Positions 49,084 to 58,427 are shown, numbered from the stretch's first letter. The stretch: 64,000 nt of DNA from Streptococcus parapneumoniae (GCF_037076355.1 NZ_AP026968.1:388501-452500), one strand, 5' to 3'. A program made the numbers and translations. The notes: generated from the sequence alone by a model not told the origin.

Positions 49084-49743
49084 ATGAAAAACCTAACAAA
49101 AATTAAGTTCAAAGAAAATGGAGAATTTAATCATTTTCCAGGAAATACTGTTGTAGCAAATCTTTATACTAAACAAGATTTGATGGAAGTTGTTGATATT
49201 ATTCAATCACGTTATAGAGAATTACCATTTATTGATAAGTTCACTTTAACTCCAAGGAATTCTATTCACATGACTGTAATTGAATTGTTGTGCCATGAAA
49301 ATCGTGAAACGGAGTTTTGGAGCAGTAATCTTCCTTTAGATACACCTTTACAGAAAATACATGATTACTTTGCTAAACAACTTGAAATTTTTCCATTGTT
49401 AAATGAAGAAATTCATATGCGTGTGACTGAAATGGGAAAACAAAACATACTAGTTGAACCTGCAGATGAAGCTTCTGCAAAGAGATTAGAAGAAATTCGT
49501 ACTTATGTTTCAGAAAAAGCAGGTGTTCGTTTCCCTAATCATGATAGATATCAATTCCATATTTCAATTGGATATCTTCGGATTCCTCTAACCGAAGAGG
49601 AGGAAGAAGAGTTTACTAAAGTCAGAGCAGAATTAACTGAAATCTTATTAGAGAAGATTCCAACTATTACTGTAAACCGTATTGACTATACTGTATTTGA
49701 AGATATGAGACAATTTGTTCCATATCACGAAAAATTTAAATAA
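49084..49743 (+). CDS. 2H-phosphoesterase-like protein (DUF1868 type)
   Basis: 219 residues. The two H-x-T/S motifs of the 2H phosphoesterase fold are present: SIHMTVIELL near residue 60 and FHISIGYLRI near 157. 2H enzymes act on cyclic phosphates, 2',5' phosphodiesters and related compounds. The substrate here is unknown, but it is the first gene of an importer operon, so it may process an imported phosphodiester. RBS region AAGAGGGT is moderate. Confidence 0.72.
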   Translation: MKNLTKIKFKENGEFNHFPGNTVVANLYTKQDLMEVVDIIQSRYRELPFIDKFTLTPRNSIHMTVIELLCHENRETEFWSSNLPLDTPLQKIHDYFAKQLEIFPLLNEEIHMRVTEMGKQNILVEPADEASAKRLEEIRTYVSEKAGVRFPNHDRYQFHISIGYLRIPLTEEEEEEFTKVRAELTEILLEKIPTITVNRIDYTVFEDMRQFVPYHEKFK

Positions 49744-49767
49744 AATAATAAAAAAGGAGAACTTATC

Positions 49768-50835
49768 ATGAAAAAAATGAAAATTTGGTCTACTGTACTT
49801 GCAACGGGAGTTGCTCTTACTACACTTGCTGCTTGCTCTGGAGGTTCAAATTCTACGACTGCTTCTTCATCTGAAGAAAAAGCTGATAAAAGTCAAGAAT
49901 TAGTAATCTATTCGAACTCAGTTTCAAATGGTCGTGGTGATTGGTTAACTGCTAAAGCAAAAGAAGCTGGTTTTAATATAAAAATGGTTGATATTCCTGG
50001 CGCTCAATTAGCAGACCGTGTTATTGCCGAGAAGAATAATGCAGTTGCAGATATGGTATTTGGAATTGGTGCTGTTGATTCAAATAAAATTAGAGATCAA
50101 AAATTACTAGTCCAGTACAAGCCTAAATGGTTAGATAAAATTGATCAATCTTTATCAGATAAAGATAATTATTATAATCCTGTGATTGTTCAACCATTAG
50201 TTTTAATTGGGGCGCCTGATGTAAAAGAAATGCCTAAAGATTGGACTGAATTAGGTAGTAAGTATAAAGGTAAATATTCAATTTCTGGTCTTCAAGGTGG
50301 TACAGGACGGGCAATTCTAGCAAGTATCTTAGTTCGATACCTTGATGATAAAGGTGAATTAGGTGTTTCCGAAAAAGGTTGGGAAGCAGCAAAAGAATAT
50401 TTGAAAAATGCATACACTCTTCAAAAGGGAGAAAGTTCAATTGTTAAGATGTTAGACAAAGAAGATCCAATACAATATGGAATGATGTGGGGTTCTGGTG
50501 CATTAGTTGGACAAAAAGAACAAAATGTTGTTTTCAAAGTTATGACTCCTGAGATTGGTGTACCATTTGTAACTGAACAAACTATGGTTTTAAGCACTAG
50601 TAAAAAACAAGCGTTAGCTAAAGAATTTATTGATTGGTTTGGTCAATCAGAAATTCAAGTAGAATATAGTAAGAACTTTGGATCTATTCCTGCAAATAAA
50701 GATGCCCTAACAGAGTTACCTGAAGATACGAAAAAATTTGTTGATCAAGTGAAACCACAAAATATTGACTGGGAAGCTGTTGGAAAACATTTGGATGAAT
50801 GGGTAGAAAAAGCTGAATTAGAATACGTACAATAA
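49768..50835 (+). CDS. ABC importer substrate-binding lipoprotein
   Basis: 355 residues with lipobox LAAC (Cys23), a Ser-rich linker, then a binding-protein fold of the iron/phosphonate/hexose-phosphate cluster (LVIYSNSVSNGRGDWLTAKAKE at the N-lobe, SGLQGGTGRAILAS mid-protein). I do not see the tyrosine pair typical of Fe3+-binding members, which argues against iron. RBS AAAGGAG. A hairpin after the gene probably raises its level over the ATPase. Confidence 0.82.
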   Translation: MKKMKIWSTVLATGVALTTLAACSGGSNSTTASSSEEKADKSQELVIYSNSVSNGRGDWLTAKAKEAGFNIKMVDIPGAQLADRVIAEKNNAVADMVFGIGAVDSNKIRDQKLLVQYKPKWLDKIDQSLSDKDNYYNPVIVQPLVLIGAPDVKEMPKDWTELGSKYKGKYSISGLQGGTGRAILASILVRYLDDKGELGVSEKGWEAAKEYLKNAYTLQKGESSIVKMLDKEDPIQYGMMWGSGALVGQKEQNVVFKVMTPEIGVPFVTEQTMVLSTSKKQALAKEFIDWFGQSEIQVEYSKNFGSIPANKDALTELPEDTKKFVDQVKPQNIDWEAVGKHLDEWVEKAELEYVQ

Positions 50836-50867
50836 GAAATAAGAGTTAATTTTTATGTCCAAGTCTC

Positions 50868-50914
50868 TCTATTATTTCTAAATTTAAGGAAGAAATAAAG
50901 AGAGGCTTTTGGTT
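50868..50914 (+). terminator. Intercistronic hairpin after the binding protein gene
   Basis: Imperfect stem AAGTCTCTCTATTATTTC / GAAATAAAGAGAGGCTT with a T-rich tail. A partial terminator here would give excess binding protein. Confidence 0.6.
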
Positions 50915-50937
50915 TAGTAATAGAGGGAGTTAGTGAG

Positions 50938-51948
50938 ATGATTAAATTTGATAATATTCAAATTAAATATGGTGATTTTGTTGCAATTGATAATCTAAAT
51001 TTAGATATACATGAAGGGGAATTCTTTACATTTCTTGGGCCTTCAGGGTGTGGTAAATCAACTACTTTGAGAGCATTGGTAGGTTTTCTAGATCCATCAT
51101 CAGGAAGTATTGAAGTTAATGGAACAAATGTCACTCATTTGGAACCTGAAAAGCGTGGAATTGGTATTGTATTTCAATCTTATGCGCTATTTCCAACTAT
51201 GACTGTTTTTGATAATATTGCATTTGGTTTAAAAGTTAAGAAGGTAGCTCCAGATGTTATTAAAGCTAAAGTATCAGCAGTAGCAGCAAAAATTAAGATC
51301 TCTGATCAACAGTTACAGCGTAATGTATCAGAATTATCTGGGGGTCAACAACAAAGGGTAGCATTGGCTCGTGCTCTGGTTCTTGAACCTAAAATTCTTT
51401 GTCTAGATGAACCATTGTCAAACCTTGACGCAAAATTACGTGTAGATTTGAGAAAAGAGTTGAAAAGACTTCAAAAAGAGTTAGGTATTACTACTTTATA
51501 TGTTACTCACGACCAAGAGGAAGCCTTAACTTTATCTGATAGAATTGCAGTCTTTAACAATGGATACATCGAACAGGTCGGTACACCTGTAGAGATTTAT
51601 CATAATTCTCAAACTGAATTTGTATGTGATTTTATTGGCGATATTAATGTTTTGACCGATGAAACAGTCCACGAAGTATTACTGAAAAATGCAAGCGTTT
51701 TCTTAGAAGATAAAAAAGGATACATTCGATTAGAGAAAGTTCGATTCAATCGTGAAACTGAACAAGATTTCATTCTAAAAGGGACAATTATTGATGTTGA
51801 GTTTTCTGGAGTTACAATTCACTATACAATAAAAGTTTCTGAAAGTCAGATTCTTAATGTAACAAGTATTGATAGTCAGGCTGCTATTAGATCTGTCGGA
51901 GAAAGTGTGGAATTATTTATCACACCATCAGACGTTCTGCAATTTTAA
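50938..51948 (+). CDS. ABC importer ATPase
   Basis: 336 residues. Walker [10 protein letters not shown] (near residue 35), signature LSGGQQQRV, Walker [14 protein letters not shown]-loop [14 protein letters not shown], then a C-terminal TOBE-type regulatory domain (residues ~240-336). The class is that of spermidine/iron/phosphonate/hexose-phosphate importers. Confidence 0.88.
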   Translation: MIKFDNIQIKYGDFVAIDNLNLDIHEGEFFTFLGPSGCGKSTTLRALVGFLDPSSGSIEVNGTNVTHLEPEKRGIGIVFQSYALFPTMTVFDNIAFGLKVKKVAPDVIKAKVSAVAAKIKISDQQLQRNVSELSGGQQQRVALARALVLEPKILCLDEPLSNLDAKLRVDLRKELKRLQKELGITTLYVTHDQEEALTLSDRIAVFNNGYIEQVGTPVEIYHNSQTEFVCDFIGDINVLTDETVHEVLLKNASVFLEDKKGYIRLEKVRFNRETEQDFILKGTIIDVEFSGVTIHYTIKVSESQILNVTSIDSQAAIRSVGESVELFITPSDVLQF

Positions 51949-51959
51949 GGAGGTGCAGT

Positions 51960-53651
51960 ATGCGTCATAAATTAAATTTAAAAGATTGGCTTATTCGTTT
52001 AGGGTTAATCTGGTTCTTAGTAACATTTATTATTTATCCAAACTTTGATCTAGTAGTGAATGTATTTGTAAAAGGAGGAGAATTTTCCCTTGATGCTGTA
52101 CATCGTGTTCTAAAATCTCAAAGGGCACTTCAGAGTATTATGAACAGTTTTAAGTTGGCATTTTCACTCATTATTACAGTTAATATCGTAGGTATTCTTT
52201 GTGTTCTATTTACAGAATACTTTGATATTAAAGGTGCTAAAATTTTAAAATTAGGTTATATGACCTCTTTAATTTATGGAGGAGTGGTTTTAGCGACTGG
52301 ATATAAATTTGTCTATGGTCCGTATGGATTGATTACAAAATTTTTACAAAATATTATCCCTTCTTTAGACCCTAACTGGTTTATTGGGTATGGTGCAGTC
52401 TTATTCATTATGACATTTTCAGGAACTGCTAATCATACATTGTTTTTAACAAATACAATTCGAAGCGTTGACTATCACACTATTGAGGCTGCTCGAAATA
52501 TGGGAGCAAAACCATTTACTGTTTTCCGAAAAGTAGTGTTACCAACCTTAATTCCAACTCTATTTGCACTTACTATCATGGTTTTTCTTAGTGGTTTATC
52601 TGCAGTAGCAGCACCCATGATTGTTGGTGGTAAAGAATTTCAAACTATAAATCCAATGATTATTACATTTGCAGGGATGGGGAATTCTCGTGATTTAGCT
52701 GCCCTACTTGCAATTATTTTAGGTATTGCAACTACAATTTTGCTTACTATCATGAATAAGATAGAAAAAGGTGGAAATTATATTTCTATCTCTAAGACTA
52801 AAGCGCCTCTTAAAAAACAAAAAATTGCGTCTAAGCCTTGGAATATCATTGCTCACATTGTAGCATATGGATTGTTCACAGTTTTCATGCTTCCACTAAT
52901 TTTTATAGTATTATACTCATTTACAGATCCAGTTGCAATTCAAACAGGAAACTTAACATTATCAAACTTTACTTTAGAAAATTATCGCTTATTCTTTAGT
53001 AATAGTGCGGCATTCTCTCCATTCTTGGTCAGCTTTATTTATTCTATTATCGCTGCGACAACAGCAACAATTCTAGCAGTTGTATTTGCTCGTGTTGTCA
53101 GAAAACATAAATCTCGCTTTGATTTCTTATTTGAATATGGTGCTCTACTCCCTTGGTTACTACCAAGTACACTTTTAGCAGTAAGTTTATTATTTACTTT
53201 TAATCAGCCACAATTTCTTGTCTTTAATCAGATTTTGGTAGGTAGTTTGGTAATTCTACTTATTGCATATATAGTTGTAAAAATCCCATTTTCTTATAGA
53301 ATGGTACGTGCTATTTTATTTAGTGTTGATGATGAGATGGAAGATGCAGCAAGAAGTATGGGTGCTTCACCTTTTTATACTATGATGAAGGTTATCATTC
53401 CATTTATTTTACCGGTTGTTCTCTCTGTTATTGCTTTAAACTTTAACTCTTTATTAACTGACTTCGACTTATCTGTATTTCTTTACCATCCATTAGCTCA
53501 ACCGCTGGGTATAACTATTCGTTCAGCAGGTGATGAAACAGCAACTTCAAATGCTCAAGCACTTGTATTCGTTTATACTATTGTATTAATGATAATTTCT
53601 GGTTCTGTATTATACTTTACTCAGAGACCAGCTAGTAGAAAAAGGAAATAA
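51960..53651 (+). CDS. ABC importer permease, two fused channel domains
   Basis: 563 residues comprising two permease domains of about 260 and 270 residues joined by a Lys-rich linker ([15 protein letters not shown]). Coupling motifs appear twice: [20 protein letters not shown] and [20 protein letters not shown]. The fusion is the FbpB/AfuB/2-aminoethylphosphonate-type architecture. RBS AAGGAGGTG. Confidence 0.88.
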   Translation: MRHKLNLKDWLIRLGLIWFLVTFIIYPNFDLVVNVFVKGGEFSLDAVHRVLKSQRALQSIMNSFKLAFSLIITVNIVGILCVLFTEYFDIKGAKILKLGYMTSLIYGGVVLATGYKFVYGPYGLITKFLQNIIPSLDPNWFIGYGAVLFIMTFSGTANHTLFLTNTIRSVDYHTIEAARNMGAKPFTVFRKVVLPTLIPTLFALTIMVFLSGLSAVAAPMIVGGKEFQTINPMIITFAGMGNSRDLAALLAIILGIATTILLTIMNKIEKGGNYISISKTKAPLKKQKIASKPWNIIAHIVAYGLFTVFMLPLIFIVLYSFTDPVAIQTGNLTLSNFTLENYRLFFSNSAAFSPFLVSFIYSIIAATTATILAVVFARVVRKHKSRFDFLFEYGALLPWLLPSTLLAVSLLFTFNQPQFLVFNQILVGSLVILLIAYIVVKIPFSYRMVRAILFSVDDEMEDAARSMGASPFYTMMKVIIPFILPVVLSVIALNFNSLLTDFDLSVFLYHPLAQPLGITIRSAGDETATSNAQALVFVYTIVLMIISGSVLYFTQRPASRKRK

Positions 53652-53653
53652 TA

Positions 53654-54364
53654 ATGCAGGCAACAAGCTTAGGACTATCATATATCGAAATTGTATTAAG
53701 AATTGTACTTTCATTAGTTATTGGTGGTGTAATTGGTTTAGAGAGAGGAAGTAAATCTCAACCAGCAGGTATTCGTACACATAGTATTGTTTGTCTGGCT
53801 GCATGTTTAATTATGATGACTAATGAGTATGTATCTTATAAATTTGGTACAGGAGATCCTACACGCTTAGGTGCGCAGGTTATATCAGGTGTTGGTTTTC
53901 TTGGGGCTGGAACAATACTTATTACAGATAAAAAGAAAATAACTGGTTTAACAACTGCAGCCGGAATATGGGCTTCAGCTGGAATCGGTCTAGCTATTGG
54001 TGTTGGTTTTTATGAAGGAGCCATACTAGGAGCAATGTCTGTTTGGAGTGTTATAACTATGTTCCAACCTTTAAAAAAATATCTTCAAAGTCGTTCAAAG
54101 ATAATCGAATTGTATATCGTTGTTAGATCTACAGAGGCATATAATCGGGTACTAGTATACTGTGCTGAGAATGGCATTAGAATGACTGATTCTAGAACTG
54201 CATTTGGAGATGTTAATTCAGAAAGAATTGAATATTTTGATGTTCCAGACAAAAAAATCGCGTCATTTATTACTCTGGAATTATCAGGTAGATTTGAGCA
54301 CCTTAAACTAATGGAAGAAATTGCTAATATTGTTGGTGTGATTTATGTTGAGGAAATCAGCTAA
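53654..54364 (+). CDS. MgtC/SapB-family membrane protein
   Basis: 236 residues: four to five N-terminal membrane segments with the MgtC signature VIGLERGSKSQPAGIRTHSIVCLAA near residue 24, then an ACT-like cytoplasmic C-terminus. MgtC proteins are linked to growth under low Mg2+ and phosphate homeostasis. It starts 2 bases after the permease stop, so it is in the same operon. A terminator follows. Confidence 0.85.
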   Translation: MQATSLGLSYIEIVLRIVLSLVIGGVIGLERGSKSQPAGIRTHSIVCLAACLIMMTNEYVSYKFGTGDPTRLGAQVISGVGFLGAGTILITDKKKITGLTTAAGIWASAGIGLAIGVGFYEGAILGAMSVWSVITMFQPLKKYLQSRSKIIELYIVVRSTEAYNRVLVYCAENGIRMTDSRTAFGDVNSERIEYFDVPDKKIASFITLELSGRFEHLKLMEEIANIVGVIYVEEIS

Positions 54365-54373
54365 TCTAGGGAT

Positions 54374-54413
54374 AAACAAAGGGACGGATTATTCTAGTCC
54401 TTTTGTTTTCTTT
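54374..54413 (+). terminator. Intrinsic terminator after the MgtC-like gene
   Basis: AACAAAGGGAC / GTCCTTTTGTT (11 bp, one G-U pair) followed by a T-rich tail. Confidence 0.75.
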
Positions 54414-54431
54414 AAATAATAAGAAATATAA

Positions 54432-54530
54432 GGGCACATCTAAAAACTCAATTTCAATACTTTTAAACATTGATGTATCAACGTTTTCTGAGCAATAAAA
54501 ATAGAAAATCGGTAGTTTTTAGAGGTGTCC
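54432..54530. mobile_element. 99-bp MITE-like element
   Basis: Terminal inverted repeats of 17 bases with two mismatches (GGGCACATCTAAAAACT; opposite end GGACACCTCTAAAAACT) and a 4-base direct duplication ATAA immediately outside each end. No coding capacity. The parent transposon is not in the window. Confidence 0.75.
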
Positions 54531-54926
54531 ATAATAATTTTTGAAGAAAAGGATCTAACTAATTTGAGAGTATATAAAGTGGATTTTGATGCAGGGAAAA
54601 TAACTTATTTTGATGACTATAATCTCATACAGGTATACCACTTCCATTCATTTTATGATGTTTGTGAGATGGTGTTCGCTTGTCATTTACCATTTGAAGA
54701 AATGCTTAGAAATGTTATTGTTAAGGAGAAAGCTGTTCCCATATTAGAGTGTTATATTGAACAGATAATGAATACATTTCTAAATACAGAAGGATTTACT
54801 GAAAATGATTCCTTGGAATTTTCAGGTAGTGTATTTTCTTATCCGGTGATTTGTAATGCAGTTTACAAAATAGTACAAAACAGTGAATTGAATTGTAAAA
54901 TTTATGTTACTAGTACTGAAAGTTAA
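54525..54926 (+). CDS. Hypothetical protein, possibly 5'-disturbed
   Basis: 133 codons from a GTG that lies inside the right end of the MITE-like element. I do not recognise the protein. It is acidic, mixed alpha/beta in pattern (LRVYKVDFDAGKITYFDDYNLIQVYHFHSFYDV), with no signal peptide or membrane segment. There is no ribosome site other than GAGG adjoining the GTG. No ATG occurs until codon 49, and a stop lies just before the element in the same frame. The gene may have lost its original start. Confidence 0.45.
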   Translation: MSIIIFEEKDLTNLRVYKVDFDAGKITYFDDYNLIQVYHFHSFYDVCEMVFACHLPFEEMLRNVIVKEKAVPILECYIEQIMNTFLNTEGFTENDSLEFSGSVFSYPVICNAVYKIVQNSELNCKIYVTSTES

Positions 54927-55050
54927 TGTAGATTTAGTGAAGTATTTCCTCCAGATGTAAACTAGATTAAAAGATTAGAATGTAATTTTCTTGTTAAAAT
55001 AATTTAAATATTGTATAGTTATAGTGAAGGTTTATGACAGGAGTATTTTA

Positions 55051-56046
55051 ATGGAAAAAGGGAAAAAGGTAACGATATATGATATTGCACGTTTGTCTGG
55101 TTTTTCTCCAAAGACAGTTTCACGTGTAATAAATGGAGGGAATAGAGTAAAACCTGAGACTTATAATGCCATAAAAAAAGTCATCGATGAGTTATCCTAT
55201 ATTCCAAATGCCTATGCTCAGAATTTAACGAAGAAAGAAACCACGAATATTTTAATATCTGTGAAGAAGATTGATTCTTTTCCTTTAATCTGGTTTCAAA
55301 CACTTTTAGATAAAGTTTTACAAACTTGTAGACAATTTGGAGTAAATGCTATTGTTGAATATTTTGGAGAGGAAGATTCGATTAGTAATTCAATTATTTC
55401 AAGTATTGGTAGCCTTGTAGATGGAGTGATTGTCTTTTATGAGGGGGAGAATGATATTCGAATCCAATATTTAAAGAAAAATAATATGCCTTTCATTGTC
55501 TTTGGAGAGTCTCAAACACCTGGAGTAGTTTACGTATCTAACAATAACTTTCAAGCTACTTATGATATGATGAAAGTAGTTTTGGAAAAGAATTTTAAAG
55601 ATATGTGGTTACTTATGGGAGGTGAGTCTTATGTAAATAAGGATCGAGAGAGAGGAGTGAGAACTTTTTTAAAGGATAATAATTATTCTATGGATTTGAA
55701 GGTAGTTTATGGTTTAACTACAATAGAGTCAGTTTATTCCTTTGCTGTGAATGATTTGTCTTTTGGAAATTATCCAGATATTATATTTGTTTCAGGCGAT
55801 GAAAAAGTTCAAGGACTAATTCGTGCGTGTTACGAAAAAGGAATAGCGATTCCGGATAATATATCCGTTGTTGGATTTGATAATATTCCAATTTCACAGT
55901 ATTACACTCCTGCTTTATCTACAATTTCTCCTAATTATGTTAAATTAGCTCAAGAAATGATTGAAGGGGTATTAGCAATTATAAAGGGGGAAAGTGTCAC
56001 ATCTGTTGAAGTTTCTACTAAACTTGTTAGGAGACAGAGTTTCTAG
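55051..56046 (+). CDS. LacI-family regulator of the accessory locus
   Basis: 331 residues. Helix-turn-helix VTIYDIARLSGFSPKTVSRVINGG (residues 6-29), hinge near 55, then a sugar-binding-type sensor domain (ISVVGFDNIPISQYYTPALSTISP near the C-terminus). ATG 55051 follows CAGGAG; an in-frame GTG at 55024 has no ribosome site. It is the only DNA-binding protein in this AT-rich locus and is the natural candidate to bind the two TGACAnCGnTGTCA operators. Effector unknown. Confidence 0.87.
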   Translation: MEKGKKVTIYDIARLSGFSPKTVSRVINGGNRVKPETYNAIKKVIDELSYIPNAYAQNLTKKETTNILISVKKIDSFPLIWFQTLLDKVLQTCRQFGVNAIVEYFGEEDSISNSIISSIGSLVDGVIVFYEGENDIRIQYLKKNNMPFIVFGESQTPGVVYVSNNNFQATYDMMKVVLEKNFKDMWLLMGGESYVNKDRERGVRTFLKDNNYSMDLKVVYGLTTIESVYSFAVNDLSFGNYPDIIFVSGDEKVQGLIRACYEKGIAIPDNISVVGFDNIPISQYYTPALSTISPNYVKLAQEMIEGVLAIIKGESVTSVEVSTKLVRRQSF

Positions 56047-56233
56047 TATTGTTTAATTCTTGAAAATCCTAATGGAAAAGATGGAGTGTTCTAAAGTAAG
56101 TTCTGTTTAGCATCTATTCAGTTTCTATTGAGTTGGATCCAATTTCTAACAAGTGGGACATTTTCACGTTCGATTTACTAAAGACATTATCACATTCGAA
56201 TCACACATCTTTCAAAAAAATTGTAAAAAAGTC

Positions 56234-56262
56234 TTGACAAAGAAAAAACAAAGTATTAAAAT
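56234..56262 (+). promoter_or_regulatory. Promoter of the T-box 1 / trpB paralogue unit
   Basis: TTGACA 56234-56239, 17-base spacer, TAAAAT 56257-56262, directly before the T-box. Confidence 0.7.
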
Positions 56263-56271
56263 AAGTTCAAC

Positions 56272-56520
56272 AAATCAGAAAAGTAACTATTTTTGATCTT
56301 CAGGGAGCCTGTGGTGATTGTGAACAGGTGGTTGGAAGTAGTGAAAGTGGGCTGATTTTAAAAATGAATTTGAAACAATGAAAATTCGGTGCGCACACCT
56401 TACAGTGCAACTTGTTGTTAGACAAGGCAGAGATGTAAAGGGATAGACCCTTTATAATTGAGGTGGCACCGCGTTACCAACGCCCTCACACGGAATTTAA
56501 TTCTGTGTGTGGGCTTTTTT
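56272..56520 (+). ncRNA. T-box riboswitch 1 (Trp specifier)
   Basis: Stem I base AAATCAG (56272-56278) pairs with CTGATTT (56352-56358). The specifier region GAAAGTGGG holds TGG at 56348-56350. The apical part shows GGTGATTGTGAACAGG. The T-box sequence AATTGAGGTGGCACCGCG is at 56456-56473, and the terminator GCCCTCACACGGA / TCTGTGTGTGGGC with a T-run ends at 56520. Uncharged tRNA-Trp should allow read-through into the TrpB paralogue. Confidence 0.9.
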
Positions 56521-56653
56521 CTATCCGTCGTTTTGTTTATCTTTTATTAGGGCGTTAAGTCGCTTTGATGAACTTGAGTTCTATCTACAGCTCCTTGCCT
56601 ACTACTAAAAGCAAACAAAAAGGCCGGATTCATACTAAAAGAGGAAAAATTTT
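56521..56653. other. Leader between T-box 1 and the trpB paralogue
   Basis: 133 bases. Around 56565-56600, GAACTTGAGTTCTATCTACAGCTCC resembles part of boxB, possibly a BOX remnant. No gene. Confidence 0.4.
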
Positions 56654-57832
56654 ATGACAACTAAAGGTTATTTTGGACAATTTGGTGGTAGTTTTGTACC
56701 GGAGCCGATTCAGGCTTTGTTGGATGAGTTGGAAGTGACATTTGACAAGTACAAAGATGATCCAGAGTTTTTGGCAGAATTTCGTCATTACTTAAAGGAC
56801 TATTCCGGTCGCGAAACACCACTCTATTTTGCGGAAAGTTTGACAGACCACCTAGGTGGCGCTAAGATTTATCTCAAGCGCGAAGACCTTAACCACCTTG
56901 GTTCTCACAAGCTCAACAATGTTTTAGGACAAATCCTTCTTGCCAAACGTATGGGCAAAAAACGAGTAATCGCAGAAACAGGAGCTGGTCAGCACGGTGT
57001 TGCGACAGCAGCGGCTGCAGCCAAGTTTGGGATGGCCTGTGATGTCTACATGGGAGCAGAGGATGTGGAACGTCAACGTCTCAATGTTTTCCGTATGGAG
57101 ATGATGGGAGCAACTGTTCACGCAGTTGAAACAGGGACTCGTACCCTCAAAGATGCTGTTGATGCAGCCTTTGGAGCATGGATGAATGACCTTGAAGCCT
57201 TCTATGTTCTGGGATCTGCTGTAGGTCCTCACCCTTATCCTACAATTGTCCACGAGTTCCAAAAGGTCATCAGTGAAGAATCTCGCCGTCAAATCTTAGA
57301 AAAAGAAGGTCGTTTACCAGACTACGTTATTGCCTGTGTAGGTGGTGGTTCCAATGCCATCGGTGCTTTTTCTCAGTATGTAGCTGATGAAGAAGTTAAA
57401 TTGGTTGGGGTTGAAGCTGCTGGTCATGGACTTGACACAGACAAACACGCAGCTACTATGACAAAAGGTAGTGTCGGAATTGTTGATGGCATGAAGACTT
57501 ATGCAGTCTTTAAGGAAGATGGAGAGTTAGCTCCAGTTTACTCTATCTCAGCTGGATTGGACTATCCAGGGGTTGGCCCAGAACACGCCTACTTTAAAGA
57601 TTCAGGTCGCGTGGAATATGTTGCAGCAACGGATGAAGAAGCGGTTCAAGCCTTGCTCCTCCTCAGCAAGACAGAAGGGATTATCCCAGCGATTGAAAGT
57701 TCGCACGCTATCGCAGAAGCAGTTAAACGTGCACCGAAACTAAGTAAAGACGATATTATCATCATCAATGTCTCTGGTCGTGGAGACAAGGACGTAGCTG
57801 CAATTGCAGACTACCTAGAAGCTAAGAAATAA
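56654..57832 (+). CDS. TrpB paralogue (tryptophan synthase beta-like)
   Basis: 392-residue PLP enzyme, clearly TrpB-like. It keeps the PLP lysine in HKLNN (near residue 82), [13 protein letters not shown] with the catalytic Glu, [10 protein letters not shown] and SGRGDKD. It differs from the operon TrpB where [10 protein letters not shown] becomes [10 protein letters not shown] and GILHG becomes GIVDG. It has its own T-box and no trpA partner next to it. It may make Trp from serine and indole, or have drifted to another indole- or serine-like substrate. RBS GAGGAAA. Confidence 0.88.
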   Translation: MTTKGYFGQFGGSFVPEPIQALLDELEVTFDKYKDDPEFLAEFRHYLKDYSGRETPLYFAESLTDHLGGAKIYLKREDLNHLGSHKLNNVLGQILLAKRMGKKRVIAETGAGQHGVATAAAAAKFGMACDVYMGAEDVERQRLNVFRMEMMGATVHAVETGTRTLKDAVDAAFGAWMNDLEAFYVLGSAVGPHPYPTIVHEFQKVISEESRRQILEKEGRLPDYVIACVGGGSNAIGAFSQYVADEEVKLVGVEAAGHGLDTDKHAATMTKGSVGIVDGMKTYAVFKEDGELAPVYSISAGLDYPGVGPEHAYFKDSGRVEYVAATDEEAVQALLLLSKTEGIIPAIESSHAIAEAVKRAPKLSKDDIIIINVSGRGDKDVAAIADYLEAKK

Positions 57833-57834
57833 TA

Positions 57835-58080
57835 GATGGAAAAATTACAGTCCTTTCTCTCACAGAGAGCTTGTGGTTGCTGGAAACAAGCAGAGAAAGC
57901 TGTAAGGTTGGGTCCATCTGAAACGAGAGAAGAAAACATAATTCTCAAGGGAGTGCCCTTTATCGCACAACCTGTTACAGGAGGTTTCTGAGACAGGAAT
58001 GAGAGATAGGAGAAATCCTATAATTGAGGTGGCACCGCGAATTTCGTCCTCACGCAAGTTGTTTTGCGTGGGGATTTTTA
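57835..58080 (+). ncRNA. T-box riboswitch 2 (Trp specifier)
   Basis: Stem I base GATGGA (57835-57840) pairs with TCCATC (57913-57918), next ATTACAG with CTGTAA. The specifier loop GGTTGGG contains TGG at 57909-57911. T-box sequence AATTGAGGTGGCACCGCG at 58022-58039, terminator CCTCACGCAA / TTGCGTGGGG with a T-rich tail. It begins 3 bases after the TrpB paralogue stop and controls trpEGDCFBA. Confidence 0.9.
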
Positions 58081-58427
58081 TATATTTACCGCAGATATTG
58101 CGATTAATTTTTTAAATATTTTCAATAAATAGGTCGTTATAGAATATTTACGAACGAAGTGAGTTTCTAAAAGCTGTTTCCCGCCATAGTGGTATCCTAG
58201 AGAAGCAAAGATGCTTCTCTAGGACGGAATTTTTGAGAGTAAAATAGTTCGGGGAACTATTTTAGCCTGAGCCCAGAAATGAATGAGCGAGGAGCTCAAA
58301 AATTAGGTCTTTCATTTCCTGGATTGCTAAAATCATCCACTGGATAATTTTACCTCCCGTCCGCACTATTTAAGGGAAATAAAAAAAGATAAAAAATTAA
58401 AAATAAGGAACTGAAAGGGAAATTACA
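58081..58427. other. Long leader between T-box 2 and trpE
   Basis: 347 bases without a gene. Most of it is a hairpin-rich element (58171-58382, listed separately); the ends are AT-rich. The trpE ribosome site (AACTGAAAGGGAAA) is at the right end. Confidence 0.6.
58171..58382. repeat. Multi-hairpin intergenic element
   Basis: Contains a perfect 13-bp stem (58195-58207 with 58212-58224), a perfect 11-bp stem (58240-58250 with 58254-58264) and further imperfect stems (around CCAGAAATGA / TCATTTCCTGG and AAAATCATCCA / TGGATAATTTT). The ends share TTTCCC...ATAGTG in opposite orientation. The symmetry suggests an inserted, folded repeat rather than ordinary leader sequence. Confidence 0.6.

Noticed and set aside
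49768..53651. Reading the importer as an iron(III) transporter
   Set aside because: The ATPase and permease classes allow it, but the binding protein lacks the usual paired tyrosines, and the operon context is sugar and phosphate, with no iron genes or Fur-like site seen.
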